Origin: Linepithema humile
Lineage: Eukaryota; Arthropoda; Insecta; Hymenoptera; Formicidae
Length of the DNA stretch: 64,000 nucleotides
NCBI RefSeq assembly: GCF_040581485.1
Contig: NC_090132.1
Location: forward strand, 18,409,411-18,473,410
Direction of reading: 5' to 3'
Position 1 is the first letter of the stretch, and every line of letters begins with the position of its first letter. Shown piece by piece: positions 52,231 through 61,912 of this stretch. Below the pieces are notes generated by a model that searched no databases, had not been told where the DNA came from, and saw nothing but the letters and a program-made list of their open reading frames with translations. A program made the translations under genes and the position numbers.

Positions 52231-52404
52231 CTATAATTATAATTATTAATTAGTACTTTATTCCATAAAATTATCAGCTTTAATGACTATTAATAATGAA
52301 TTCATATTAACAATAGAACTATTTTGTTTTCTATGTTAAATAAAATTTATCAAATATTTTTGTAAATCAATTATTACCTCATTATTGTTATCCACTCGAT
52401 CCAT
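51469..52404 (-). CDS. HAUS1: HAUS augmin-like complex subunit 1 (HAUS1-like)
   Basis: A probable subunit of the augmin complex, which recruits gamma-tubulin to spindle microtubules. Two exons: 52404-52378 (MDRVDNNNE) and 52230-51469, joined in phase 0, giving 262 aa; human HAUS1 is of similar length (278 aa). The protein is largely coiled-coil. The C-terminal YNDLPPNLLQAK segment (about 229-240), followed by a heptad-like K/E helix, corresponds to the YLDLMPNPSLAQVK region of HAUS1; this is the main evidence. The N-terminal half shows no clear family motif. The start is the only ATG before a good donor (GTAATA), spliced to a TTATAG acceptor. The 3' end converges on PRCC. An unrelated coiled-coil protein is the alternative. 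Confidence 0.65.
52378..52404 (-). CDS. HAUS1: HAUS1-like exon 1
   Basis: Nine codons from ATG, ending in GAG before donor GTAATA. Short, but it supplies the only start codon in phase with the downstream exon. The intron is 147 bases. Confidence 0.6.
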
Positions 52405-52904
52405 GTTTTTATCCAACCGTTTTACTTGGTTTTACTCAGTTTTACTCTCAAACAGTTCATTAAATGACGTTCAGAGAGAAAACTAGAAATATCATGTCTG
52501 CTCAAAAATATCTTTATATTACAAAAATCCCTAAAGAAGAAAAATGTAAAGCCAGTATCAGATTATTTTCATGTAACTTATTACAGCGACTTAATTGCCT
52601 CAACTTATTAGTTGCAGCAAAAAATTGCAAATAGTATGATAATAAAAAAGTTACGACAATTTATCGCGATAATTGTTGCAACAAATTGCATAATCGGATA
52701 CAGGCTTAAGAGAAAGTAATATCAGAGAGAAACCTGAGAGAAACCACGCTGCCGTTTTTCGTAAGACGCTTTTTCTAGGCCGTACACTAGCGACTCGTAC
52801 ATCCATTTTACTGCCTGGAACTACATGGTCACATCCATTTTCCGGGATGGTAAAAGAGCCCTGGCTGGTTCATGTCCGTGTTACATCCACAATTTATTGA
52901 ACAG

Positions 52905-52990
52905 AAATACGTCTCGCATATAGATATAAATTATATCTATATGTTATAAATTGTATCTATATAAATTATATCTATATGCGAGACGTATTT
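52905..52990. repeat. AT-rich palindrome in the MITE core
   Basis: Arms begin and end with AAATACGTCTCGCATATAGA and its reverse complement, around TATATCTATATG-type repeats. Nearly perfect, so it can form a cruciform or hairpin. Confidence 0.85.
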
Positions 52991-53061
52991 CCATGTAGTT
53001 CCAAGCAGGCTGTAAAATGGATGTACGCGCCGCTAGTGTACAGCCTAGAAAAAGCGTCTTA

Positions 53062-53263
53062 TGCCCGAACTAGACCGGAGGATGATCCTAATTGTGGTTT
53101 ATCTGCATAGTTTGACAGGTTAAAATTATATGAAAGTTGACTTCCAATCGTATTAACCATATCAAATAATTTTTTTTATCCAATTAAATCGATTCGGTCG
53201 GTCTGTCAAACTATGCACTCGAAAGAGCCACAAGTAGGATCATCCTCCGGTCTAGTTAGGGCA
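53062..53263. mobile_element. PIF/Harbinger-like MITE nested in the palindromic MITE
   Basis: A 202-bp element with terminal inverted repeats starting TGCCC(G/T)AACTAGACCGG and continuing through GGATGATCCTA, plus a subterminal TGCATAGTTTGACAG-type match. It is flanked by TTA on both sides (53059-53061 and 53264-53266). A 3-bp TTA/TAA duplication is typical of PIF/Harbinger. Removing the element and one TTA restores the host arm. No coding capacity. Confidence 0.8.
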
Positions 53264-53306
53264 TTATGAAAAACGACAGCGTGGCTCCTCTCAGGTTTCT
53301 CTCTGG

Positions 53307-54449
53307 TGATACATACATTAAAGAAAAATAAAGAAACATTTAAAAAATCAAAGAGTAACAATAACATCATCAATATTATTATTATTTACATTTGTTATAT
53401 TTAAGAAAAATAAATAAGCTAGAAATGCAACTAAAACGAACAACGTTCTGCCTATTGTGCACACCACCAGATTTAAAACGCAAGCGTCGGAACTTTATTT
53501 TTTTATTGATTTTTCAGAAAATAATAATTTTTTTTAATGAACGAGTACCATATAGCATACCTTTTTACTAGATTGAAACACTTTACTTTTATTTTTTGTT
53601 AACAAAATTTTATTTAATTTTTAATCTAAATAAAACATAACGTTTTATAATTTTTTTTTTTAATTATGACACGTTGGTATAATATAAGATATATTATTAA
53701 ACTTGTCTTCAAAAAACTGTTATTATAATAATTAATAAAATAAATAATAACGAATAACGAAATAATAATTAATGGAATGAATAATAATGAATCATTTATA
53801 TACAAATTTATAACTATAAAAATTAATTTTTTGTAATTTTTATCCTTTAATACCTCAATTCAATTTTAATTAAATATAAATCAACATTCACAAATAAATA
53901 AACATTCAAGCATCAAGTATCTATCTATTATAAAAGAAGAAATTTTGCGCAATTGAGTTACTTAAAATTGGTAATAGAAAATGGAAAATACAAATTATAT
54001 CTCAATAAATAAGAATTGTGTAACATAAATTTCACATTGTACATCGATTAAATCGCGCATTTCGAAAGATTTATTTCATCGAAATTTATTGCACGGGCAG
54101 CCGTGTTCACGCAAAGCGACGTGTTTCGTGACATTTTCATTGCGTGGGCATTTATTAATTTAATTTTTATTCTTATATTTATTCATTTGTGTAATAATAC
54201 AAAATAGAAAAACGCTCAAAAAGCTTTAAAACGCGGAATTTTAATCAAGTAAAATTAATTTTTATATTGGATCACGCTGACAAATCTACAGATAAAAATT
54301 TTAAAAATACGATACGATACAAAATACGATAGTAGGCGAAAAATAAAATAGTAAATTATTAAAATTAAAATTCTAAACGCCAAAGAATATCTTATAATGT
54401 GGAAAATATGGTATATCATATTAGGAATTTCGACGCTGATTCACGGCAT
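53307..54449. other. AT-rich interval, nothing recognised
   Basis: AT-rich sequence without recognisable coding or structural features, apart from short A/T tracts. Confidence 0.6.
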
Positions 54450-54461
54450 GGGGGGGGGGGG
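54450..54461. repeat. Poly(G) tract
   Basis: Twelve consecutive G after an ATG-containing stretch. Prone to length error in assembly. Confidence 0.85.
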
Positions 54462-54632
54462 TTGTTTACGTTCGCTCTGTGACCTACGTATTTTATATCC
54501 TCTCTTCCTCACTCTCACACTTTCTCTCTTGCACACACTGATCGGCATGTATACATTCCTTTCCCTACTTCTTCCAAATAGTACTTTTCCCAATTTGACC
54601 TTATCCTTGAGCTTGAGCTGGATTTTACTATT

Positions 54633-54759
54633 CGCACGGCGGCACTTGAACGAGACAGACCGTTTCGCGTATCGGCGCGTTATCCCCCCTACTTCAATTC
54701 TTATTACTCCTTACAATTTTCCACCTTCCTCCCCCTCCCAATCGTTACCTGTTGCGTAC
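54633..54759. repeat. Older duplicated block, copy 1 (partner at 55056-55172)
   Basis: Both copies begin with CGCACGGCGGCACT and end with TTACCTGTTGCGTAC, enclosing a diverged pyrimidine-rich segment with TTTTCCACC. Divergence between the shared ends suggests an older duplication than the one at 55.3/56.35 kb. Confidence 0.6.
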
Positions 54760-54767
54760 GCTTTATC

Positions 54768-54771
<4 letters not shown>

Positions 54772-54800
<29 letters not shown>
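54772..54800. repeat. (CA)n microsatellite
   Basis: Uninterrupted CA dinucleotide tract. Confidence 0.9.
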
Positions 54801-54801
<1 letters not shown>

Positions 54802-55055
54802 TAAAATATATTTTTTTTTAATACATAAAAAATATTTCGTATTGTGTTAATTGTAGAGAAAACTAGACTTACACATAGCGTTTGTTTTGGTCGCGGCGTA
54901 CGCGCTGTTTACGCATTCCATACTTTCGCTATCTCTTTTTTTTCTATCATACATTATCCTGCTTCGAATTCCTTACGTATTACTTCTGCGCGTGTTATCT
55001 TCTAGGCCTGCGCAAAGTCCTTGAGGTATCCTGTGGTATTTTGCCCCTTACCAGT

Positions 55056-55172
55056 CGCACGGCGGCACTCGTACGGGTTGGTTGGTCCACATCATCCCTC
55101 CCTCTACCACTCTTACTACTTTCCACAGTTTTCCACCCTCTTCCCCCTTTTCCATCATTACCTGTTGCGTAC
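55056..55172. repeat. Older duplicated block, copy 2
   Basis: Partner of 54633-54759, with identical 14- to 15-base ends and a diverged interior. Confidence 0.6.
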
Positions 55173-55299
55173 ATATTGTTCGGCACGAAGTGTCGAACGC
55201 GTATTCCGTGCGACAAGCGATATCCGAGTTATACCTTTGTCATTATACGACAAAATCGCGTCGGGAGTGTGTAAAATACCGTGTGATCGTCGTAATAAA

Positions 55300-55975
55300 T
55301 GCGCGTCGGGAGTGCCGTTAATGCCGAGAATTATAGCGAATCTATAGATGAACGCATTTTTGCTGTATGACAAATATTGGGACACGATTTTTTTTGACTT
55401 TAGGCTTGGCTCGGGGGAGGGAAAGGTCGGTTTCAATCATAAAATCTCGACTACGGCAGGGCAATCTTCGGTTCTACGTGCAGCGCGCTAGTTGTACAGA
55501 TAGCCGGACTGTCGAAGGTAGTCGAGGACGGCTACCGGAGTTAGTCAAACGCTACCGATTGCTTTTCAGATGCCTTGTATCTAGTCCGTTGATTGGATGA
55601 CTAATCACCTCATCTTCTTCGAGCTTATCTTTGCCTTCTGTTTTGAGAGAATCGTGCCCCAATTGGTAAATGTGGTCGTCTGAAACGCGGACGGAATTTG
55701 CGCGTAACGTCACAGCTTGGACAATTCGGTTCGATTCGCCTGTGATGTCGAGAGTGCCGTTTTAAGTATCGCGCGATTTTCGTATTCAAAAACGCACGCG
55801 TGCAATGCGTGCGTCGCGCGTGAGTGTTAATTATCGAGAAAACTATTCGCGTCGCGTGTGAGTGCCCTAAAAAACTGCGAGGACTACGAGAACTCTGAGG
55901 ACTGAGAGGAGGAGGAGGCTCAGGAGGAGCATCGGGCGCCGGCGGAGCAACGCTTAGGTAATTATTCATTTATTT
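55300..55975 (+). repeat. Tandem duplication unit A with exon-like block
   Basis: From 55300 to about 55790 this matches 56351-56841 with about four differences in 490 bases by eye. A more diverged segment follows, then a shared Gly-codon-rich block (about 55901-55956) ending in a donor-like AG|GTAATT. An intron-like AT-rich stretch leads to TTTTACAG|ATCAACT at about 56285. It is CpG-rich compared with its flanks. A 77-codon open frame (55367-55600) is identical in both units, but I do not recognise it, and the near-identity of the DNA means this does not prove selection. A non-coding or small-protein gene on the plus strand is possible. Confidence 0.7.
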
Positions 55976-56350
55976 GTTATTCACAAAATATTGCATATAA
56001 AATATTATATAATGTAGCGCATATAAAATATTTAAAATACTTTAAATATTTAGTAAAATATTTATAATAGTAAATTAATATTCACCATTTTTAGAAATTT
56101 TTTACATATTATTATTTCAACTAATTAAACTTTTTTTTTATTCAAAAAATATATTTTTGAAAATTTTAATTCTTTGTTTAGACGTGTGCATAAATAAACG
56201 AATATAAAGTTTAATGTGCGCAGTAATTATTTTATAAATATTAATTATTTCAAACACTAATCTGCATTTATTTTTTTATTTTACAGATCAACTTTGTGCG
56301 CGTAATCAGCGCTACAAAATATATTCGTTCCGTCGTCTAATATAACAAAA

Positions 56351-56985
56351 TGCGCGTCGGGAGTGCCGTTAATGCCGAGAGTCATAGCGAATCTATAGAT
56401 GAACGCATTTTTGCTGTATGACAAATATTGGGACACGATTTTTTTTGACTTTAGGCTTGGCTCGGGGGAGGGAAAGGTCGGTTTCAATCATAAAATCTCG
56501 ACTACGGCAGGGCAATCTTCGGTTCTACGTGCAGCGCGCTAGTTGTACAGATAGCCGGACTGTCGAAGGTAGTCGAGGACGGCTACCGGAGTTAGTCAAA
56601 CGCTACCGATTGCTTTTCAGATGCCTTGTATCTAGTCCGTTGATTGGATGACTAATCACCTCATCTTCTTCGAGCTTATCTTTGCCTTCTGTTTTGAGAG
56701 AATCGTGCCCCAATTGGTAAATGTGGTCGTCTGAAACGCGGACGGAATTCGCGCGTAACGTCACAGCTTGGACAATTCGGTTCGATTCGCCTGTGATGTC
56801 GGGAGTGCCGTTTTAAGTATCGCGCGATTTTCGTATTCAGGTACGCATGCGAGCAATGCATGCGCCGCGAACGCGTGAGATTCAATGTGAGTGCTTCGAA
56901 GGACCACTGAGAGGAGGAGGAGGCTCAGGAGGAGCATCGGGCGCCGGCGGAGCAACTTTACGGTAAGCAATAATTCATTTATTTG
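56351..56985 (+). repeat. Tandem duplication unit B with exon-like block
   Basis: Second copy of unit A, offset by 1051 bases at its start. The Gly-rich block (about 56906-56963) ends in a donor-like CG|GTAAGC. The acceptor-like GTTTTACAG|ATCAACT follows at about 57245, and a further exon-like stretch ends CGATCG|GTGAGT near 57298. Reading through the predicted splice keeps the same frame (ATLRST) in A and B. An ATG at 56857 opens this frame in B only. The introns between are far more diverged than the blocks. Confidence 0.65.
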
Positions 56986-57299
56986 TTGAAAATATTGTAC
57001 ACACACACATTAAAATATTTGAAAGACAAAATATTTACATTAGTTAATATTTATCATTATTAGAATTTATTCGCATATTTTTTTACATTTTATTTAAATA
57101 ATTAAACTTTTTTTAATAATTCTTTTATTACATATTTGCTTAGAAAACTAATTAAAAGTTCAATGTACTCAATATTTTTTATGATTTCACAAATATTTTA
57201 TATTGTGAACGCTGCTATAATTTTGATTTATTTCGTGTTTTACAGATCAACTATGCAGATCAACAGAACGACAACTCCGCTGCTGCGCATCGATCGGTG

Positions 57300-57955
57300 A
57301 GTTAGTTTAATTTGTCTTTTATTATTAAGATAATGGATCGAATAATAGTGTGAAAATATATAGACGCGAGACACTTTGCAGGTCGTATAATTTTTATTGT
57401 CTTATAGTAATTATATCAAAATTTTATTCTCGTATTTTTTAAAAGTATTTTGAGTTGTACGTGCATTTGTTTTTAAAAGAACGAAGTACTTATTTTTTTA
57501 GTTAATTTATATTAAATTTAATTATGTGTTACCAATATTATTATATATATCTAGAAAAGATACATGTTATATTAGATTATAATTATAAAAATTATTAAAA
57601 AATATGTAACCTGCAAAATGCGTTGTACATTAAAAAAAAGCAAAGTGTTTCTAATTTTGATTTTGATTGAGTCCGAAGTTGAAACAACTTTCATCAGCCT
57701 AATTGAATCCATATATTTGAATGCATATATATTAAATATTAATCATATAATATTAAAAATATAATTATACACAGAATACTTTGAATAAAATTATGTAAAG
57801 TACATTATTTCTTTGATTCATTATCTTAAAATGGATAGGCTAGGACTTAGATGCGTTGATGAATATTTAATCCTGGAATATTTCCTAAATGTATTTCATG
57901 ATTGACAGATCAGAACAAAATATATTGAATTATTCAGAGAGTTTGTAGAATTTTT
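57300..57955. other. AT-rich interval, nothing recognised
   Basis: AT-rich sequence after the duplication; no coding or structural feature seen. Confidence 0.6.
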
Positions 57956-57962
57956 TTATGAC

Positions 57963-58112
57963 AAAATTGAAAACAATTTTTATATGTTTATATATCTTTA
58001 TTTAATAATGTATGCACAAGTTGTTAAAGATGACCAAAAGTTGTCGAAAACAATGGTGCATATATTACTGAACAAAGATGACTCTAAACATATAAAAATT
58101 GTTTTCAATTTT
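57963..58112. repeat. Foldback hairpin with perfect 28-bp outer stem
   Basis: 57963-57990 and 58085-58112 are exact reverse complements (28 bases). Pairing continues imperfectly inward (ATGCAC against GTGCAT and others) to a loop of about 20 bases, so the whole 150 bases can fold on itself. It may be a foldback element or a source of hairpin RNA. The open frame across it (57984-58268) is not credible as a protein. Confidence 0.75.
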
Positions 58113-59082
58113 ATTATAAAAATTATTACAAATTTTCTAAATAACCCAATATATTTTTATTCTGAATATTGTACTTATGTTTGTTTATATATTTATTTAT
58201 ATTTTTTTTATATGAGAAAAAATAAAAGAAAAAAAATATTTAAAGAAAAGATTATACATAAAATTTAAAAAAAGAACTTAGTAATACATGGAAAAAAAGT
58301 ATTTGTTGCCGCAGTAAATTTTATATAAGCAATCGTAGCAAAATTTCTTACAGTTAATTATTATTTTAACAGCAAAGAGATTTGTTATAGATAATAATTT
58401 TATTTACCGAAATTAGTTTTGTTAAATTTGCAAATTATATTGCTAATATATAATAAGAAATTTATTTTTATCTTATTATAAAAATTTGTATTAATGGCGA
58501 CAATTTCATTGCAATAGTAAAATAAATTTATTAAAAATAAATTATTTTGTTGTAACAGCGAATTTTAACTTGTTTTCTCATCACAAAATTTGTCGGTTTT
58601 TTGAACAGAACAGATTTGTTGCATATCGAATAATCTGTAAAAGTAGTTACAGTAACGAAATTTTATCGCTAACATATTTAACATGTAATAGCAACGATTA
58701 TTTTATTGCGATAGCAAAATTTTTTTTCTTTGTGTAAATGTGTACTTTTATTTCTTCCTTCTCTACGGTAAGTGGTTTATCTTTTTATATCTTTCCAGGA
58801 TTAAATATTATAAATTGGCGTTGAAAAGCAAAAGTAAGAAAATTTTTAAATACATATGTACTACAAATGTATCACAAATTTAAATTAAAAATAAAAAAGA
58901 AAATTCTTTTACAAACGTAAATATATTAATGAATTATGGTATATTTGAAATAATTTATTTAATAAAAAAAGAGTGCATTTTTTATTAACAATTTATTTAC
59001 AATTTTGAAATATTTATTCTTGCTATACGTCAATTTCTTCGCAATCTTTCCTAGTTTACCCATGCATCCGTGGTCCTATGGC
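58113..59082. other. AT-rich interval, nothing recognised
   Basis: Very AT-rich. No gene, no clear repeat beyond short A/T tracts. Confidence 0.6.
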
Positions 59083-59086
59083 TTAA

Positions 59087-59292
59087 CACTAGAACTACCA
59101 AAGCGGTCAAAATGACTGGTTTATTCATTTTAGAATAATTATTTAAATTTATAATGTATTTTTTGAGATTTTTTTCTGTGACTTGTGTTAAATAATTAAA
59201 TTGATTAATGTACTTTTTCTCTTTATCACCTTTTAAAAAGAAAGAAAAAAGAAATAAAAATTGGTATATGTTAATCGTCGGTAGTTCTAGTG
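59087..59292. mobile_element. piggyBac-like MITE
   Basis: A 206-bp element with 13-bp inverted ends CACTAGAACTACC. The left end is preceded by TTAA (59083-59086), the piggyBac target; the right flank is TTGA, one base off. The left end continues AAAGCGGTCAAAATGAC, a sequence type common at piggyBac-like MITE ends. No transposase. An open frame on the minus strand crosses it but looks incidental. Confidence 0.65.
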
Positions 59293-59421
59293 TTGATTCC
59301 ATGGTTGAGCACGGAAATTCGAAATTTGTGGTCCCGTCGATGATGGTCGAGCACAGATCTCGAAACAACGTTGATACGATCGATCATTGAATAATGATCG
59401 ACTATCAACAAAAATTTCGGA

Positions 59422-59830
59422 CGCAACTAGCGGAAACTGAGCTGAGCTCTGCGCTAGCGTTCTGTGAGAAACACCAAGGTAGTAGCTCTTAGATTTTGAA
59501 TGCAAATAGCGGTAACTGAGCCGAGCTCTGCGCTAAAGCATCCTGCGGAAAACTCCCTCCCGAAATTCAGATGCAAATGGCGGTAACTGAGCCGAGCTCT
59601 GCGCTAAAGCATCCTGCGAAAAACTCCCACTCGAATTTCAGATGCAAATGACGGTAACTGAGCCGAGCTCTGCGCTAAAGCATCCTGCGAAAAACTCCCT
59701 CTCGAATTTCACATGCAAATGGCGGTAACTGAGCCGAGCTCTGCGCTAAAGCATCCTGCGAAAAATTCCCTCCCGAATTTTAGATGCAAATGGCAGTAAC
59801 TGAGCTGAGCATCTCGCGAAAAAAATTTCC
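59422..59830. repeat. 71-bp minisatellite
   Basis: Five units start with TGCAAAT at 59501, 59572, 59643, 59714 and 59785, exactly 71 bases apart; a degenerate unit precedes at about 59422 (79-base spacing) and the last unit is truncated. Each full unit carries GGTAACTGAGCCGAGCTCTG, GCTAAAGCATCCTGCG and an ATGCAAAT octamer (AATGCAAAT in the first). Unit identity is high. No coding function apparent. Confidence 0.92.
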
Positions 59831-61101
59831 AAACGATTCCGCGATAAACTTTCAAACAGTTCCGCGATTCAATCTCATTAAACCTTATCCATTTAAGATT
59901 TTTTGTACGAACTCTTAGGTATAGAATTTCTAATTAGGTAGGATTCTCTACTAGATAAAGTTTTTGAATAGGTAGGTAGGATTTTAAAACTTTTTATCAC
60001 TTCTATATTGTATTTTTTTTTTAATTTTTTGCTGTCGATAAACTTTGGAACTTCTGCTTTGGCAGTTAGTTTGTAGTTTATTGATGACAAAAATAATGAT
60101 AAAACTTTGGGTGGGCAAACAGCAAGATTCTCTTTCAAAAAACGAAAGATGTTTCTTGCGTAAATTATGAAAAAGTTTAAACGATAGAATTATGAACGTT
60201 TAGACGTTTAAATGTTTAGATTAATAAATTTCACTAATAAAATATTATTACTTTTTGAATTATAAGAGATACTTTCGATTATAAATAAAAAATCGTATTG
60301 TTCAGCTCTTTTTAACTAAAGTATTTTGCATTATACATAAAACTTTTGAACGTTTAAATGATTTTATTGACATATTATTGACATATTGGCATATTATTTT
60401 CATTTTGTATTATTGTTCATTTTGTATTTATCTTGTATATTATTTCAATGGAATACAGGATAATATATTAAGAAAAATTGTAATAAGCTAAATGTCCCAA
60501 TGGCTGTGTGAATATGTCTCAATCTCCGAAAATATATGAACAAAATAATTTTTTAATATTCATAAATATAATGTCCGGAAACTGTGGTAAATTTACATAT
60601 CCAATTATTTTTGCAAATATTTAATATCGTCGTTTAATAAATGCAAATTTTGGTTTTAAATTTCCGCGAAGTAAATTTTAATCTTTATTATATAATATTA
60701 AAAATATTAGTTTTATAGAAAACATCACATCTTTCATAATAATTAATTCTTAAATATATTGCCACTGGAACATTTCTCTTAAATATTGTAAACTTGTAAA
60801 AATCTTTTTCTCATTTGTACAAAATATTGTATTAATATATTGTATATTATATTGTATATTATATATTATATTATATAATTGTATATTGTATTACATATAT
60901 ATGTATGTATATCACATTATTGCATCTATATGCAGCATTGTTGTATATATTTCTTCTTCATTTTATATGTTTTCTGAATTTAATATTATTTATTGTATAC
61001 TATTATTATATTGTATTTGGTTTTATTAAAATCTTTTCTCGACAAACAATGTATTTTCACAACATTCTTTAAATTCTCTTTCCATTGAATGAAAGAAAAT
61101 G
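59831..61101. other. AT-rich interval, nothing recognised
   Basis: Contains short direct repeats of GGTAGGAT near 59930-59985 and a TATTGTATATTATAT-type low-complexity tract at about 60830-60900. An 81-codon minus-strand open frame (59893-60138) is Lys-rich and unrecognised; I do not call it a gene. Confidence 0.5.
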
Positions 61102-61266
61102 AACACGGACATGAACCAACCAGGGCTTTTTTACCATCCCGGAAAATGGATGTGGCCATGTAGTTCCAGGCAGGCTGTAAAATGGATGTACGCGCCGCTA
61201 GTGTACAGCCTAAAAAAAGCGTCTTACGAAAAACAGCAGCGTGGCCACTTTCAGGTTTCTCTCTGG
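61102..61266. mobile_element. Partial copy of the palindromic MITE upstream of Nup107
   Basis: Reverse-complement match to about 52723-52882 of the palindromic MITE: it includes GGACATGAACCA, the CCATCCCGGAAAATGGATGT stretch, CATGTAGTTCCAGGCAGG, GTACACTAGCG-type sequence and the terminal TCAGGTTTCTCTCTGG. Only one half (interior plus one terminal arm) is present. It ends 138 bases before the Nup107 start codon, so it probably lies in the promoter or 5' UTR. Confidence 0.8.
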
Positions 61267-61404
61267 TAATATCGAATGTTGGTAATAGTGTTTCAAAGCG
61301 CGCGTACCGGTGTATTTATTTGTTAGAAGTTAATCTTTTTGTAACATTTTCAATTTTACATAGAAATTTCTTATCTAATATTGACGTTCTGTGACAAGTA
61401 AAAA

Positions 61405-61912
61405 ATGGAATCGTTAAATGAAACTAAGGAAAATCTCGACCAATCTATTCGTTTGCAAAACAGTCAGCGAAAATCGTTTTTAAGGTTAAGTGGAAGAAGT
61501 AATACTCCCAAGAGGATATCATTGCAAGCCGGTCAATTACGAAAAGATGCCGATGACGGTAGGCAACTCAACGATACGCATAGCCCGAGAATTGCTGACA
61601 AGTCGTATTTCCTGGGATCTGGAGTTATAACAGACAACATGAATATTGATAGTTCGTTGACTCTTGCACCTCATGAGATTCGCGATATAATGATGCGCTC
61701 TGAGAAGAATGATATTACCATTAGGGAGATGATGGAAGATAGCACAGCAACTGGAGCAATTTTGAAAGCGAACGAGCCGTGGCGAGAGGCCAAAGCAAAA
61801 CTCTATTATGATTTCTCACAGAGCATGCAGATGCACTTCTTTAAAGCACAGCTCTTTGACATTATCGCAGATTTCATACAGCATTGTACCGATACATTGG
61901 ATATAATGAGAG
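61405..61912 (+). CDS. Nup107: Nup107 exon 1
   Basis: 169 codons plus one base. A disordered N-terminus, then the first helical segment (EPWREAKAKLYYDFSQSMQ). Donor GTACTA is weak but is the only one in phase with the next acceptor. Confidence 0.85.

Larger units (their letters stand above)
52723..53306. mobile_element. Palindromic MITE with ~106-bp terminal inverted repeats
   Basis: The left arm (52723-52828) begins CAGAGAGAAACCTGAGAG and is the reverse complement of the right arm (52991-53061 continued at 53267-53306). Shared internal landmarks include GACGCTTTTTCTAGGC, TACACTAGCG and GGAACTACATGG. The right arm is interrupted by a second element. The interior holds a near-perfect AT palindrome (52905-52990). 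No transposase is encoded, so this is a non-autonomous element. The ends are not flanked by an obvious target-site duplication. A partial copy lies at 61102-61266. Confidence 0.85.

Noticed and set aside
59422..59830. Regular repeat array considered as a CRISPR
   Set aside because: Units are contiguous 71-bp tandem copies without unique spacers, in a eukaryotic sequence.
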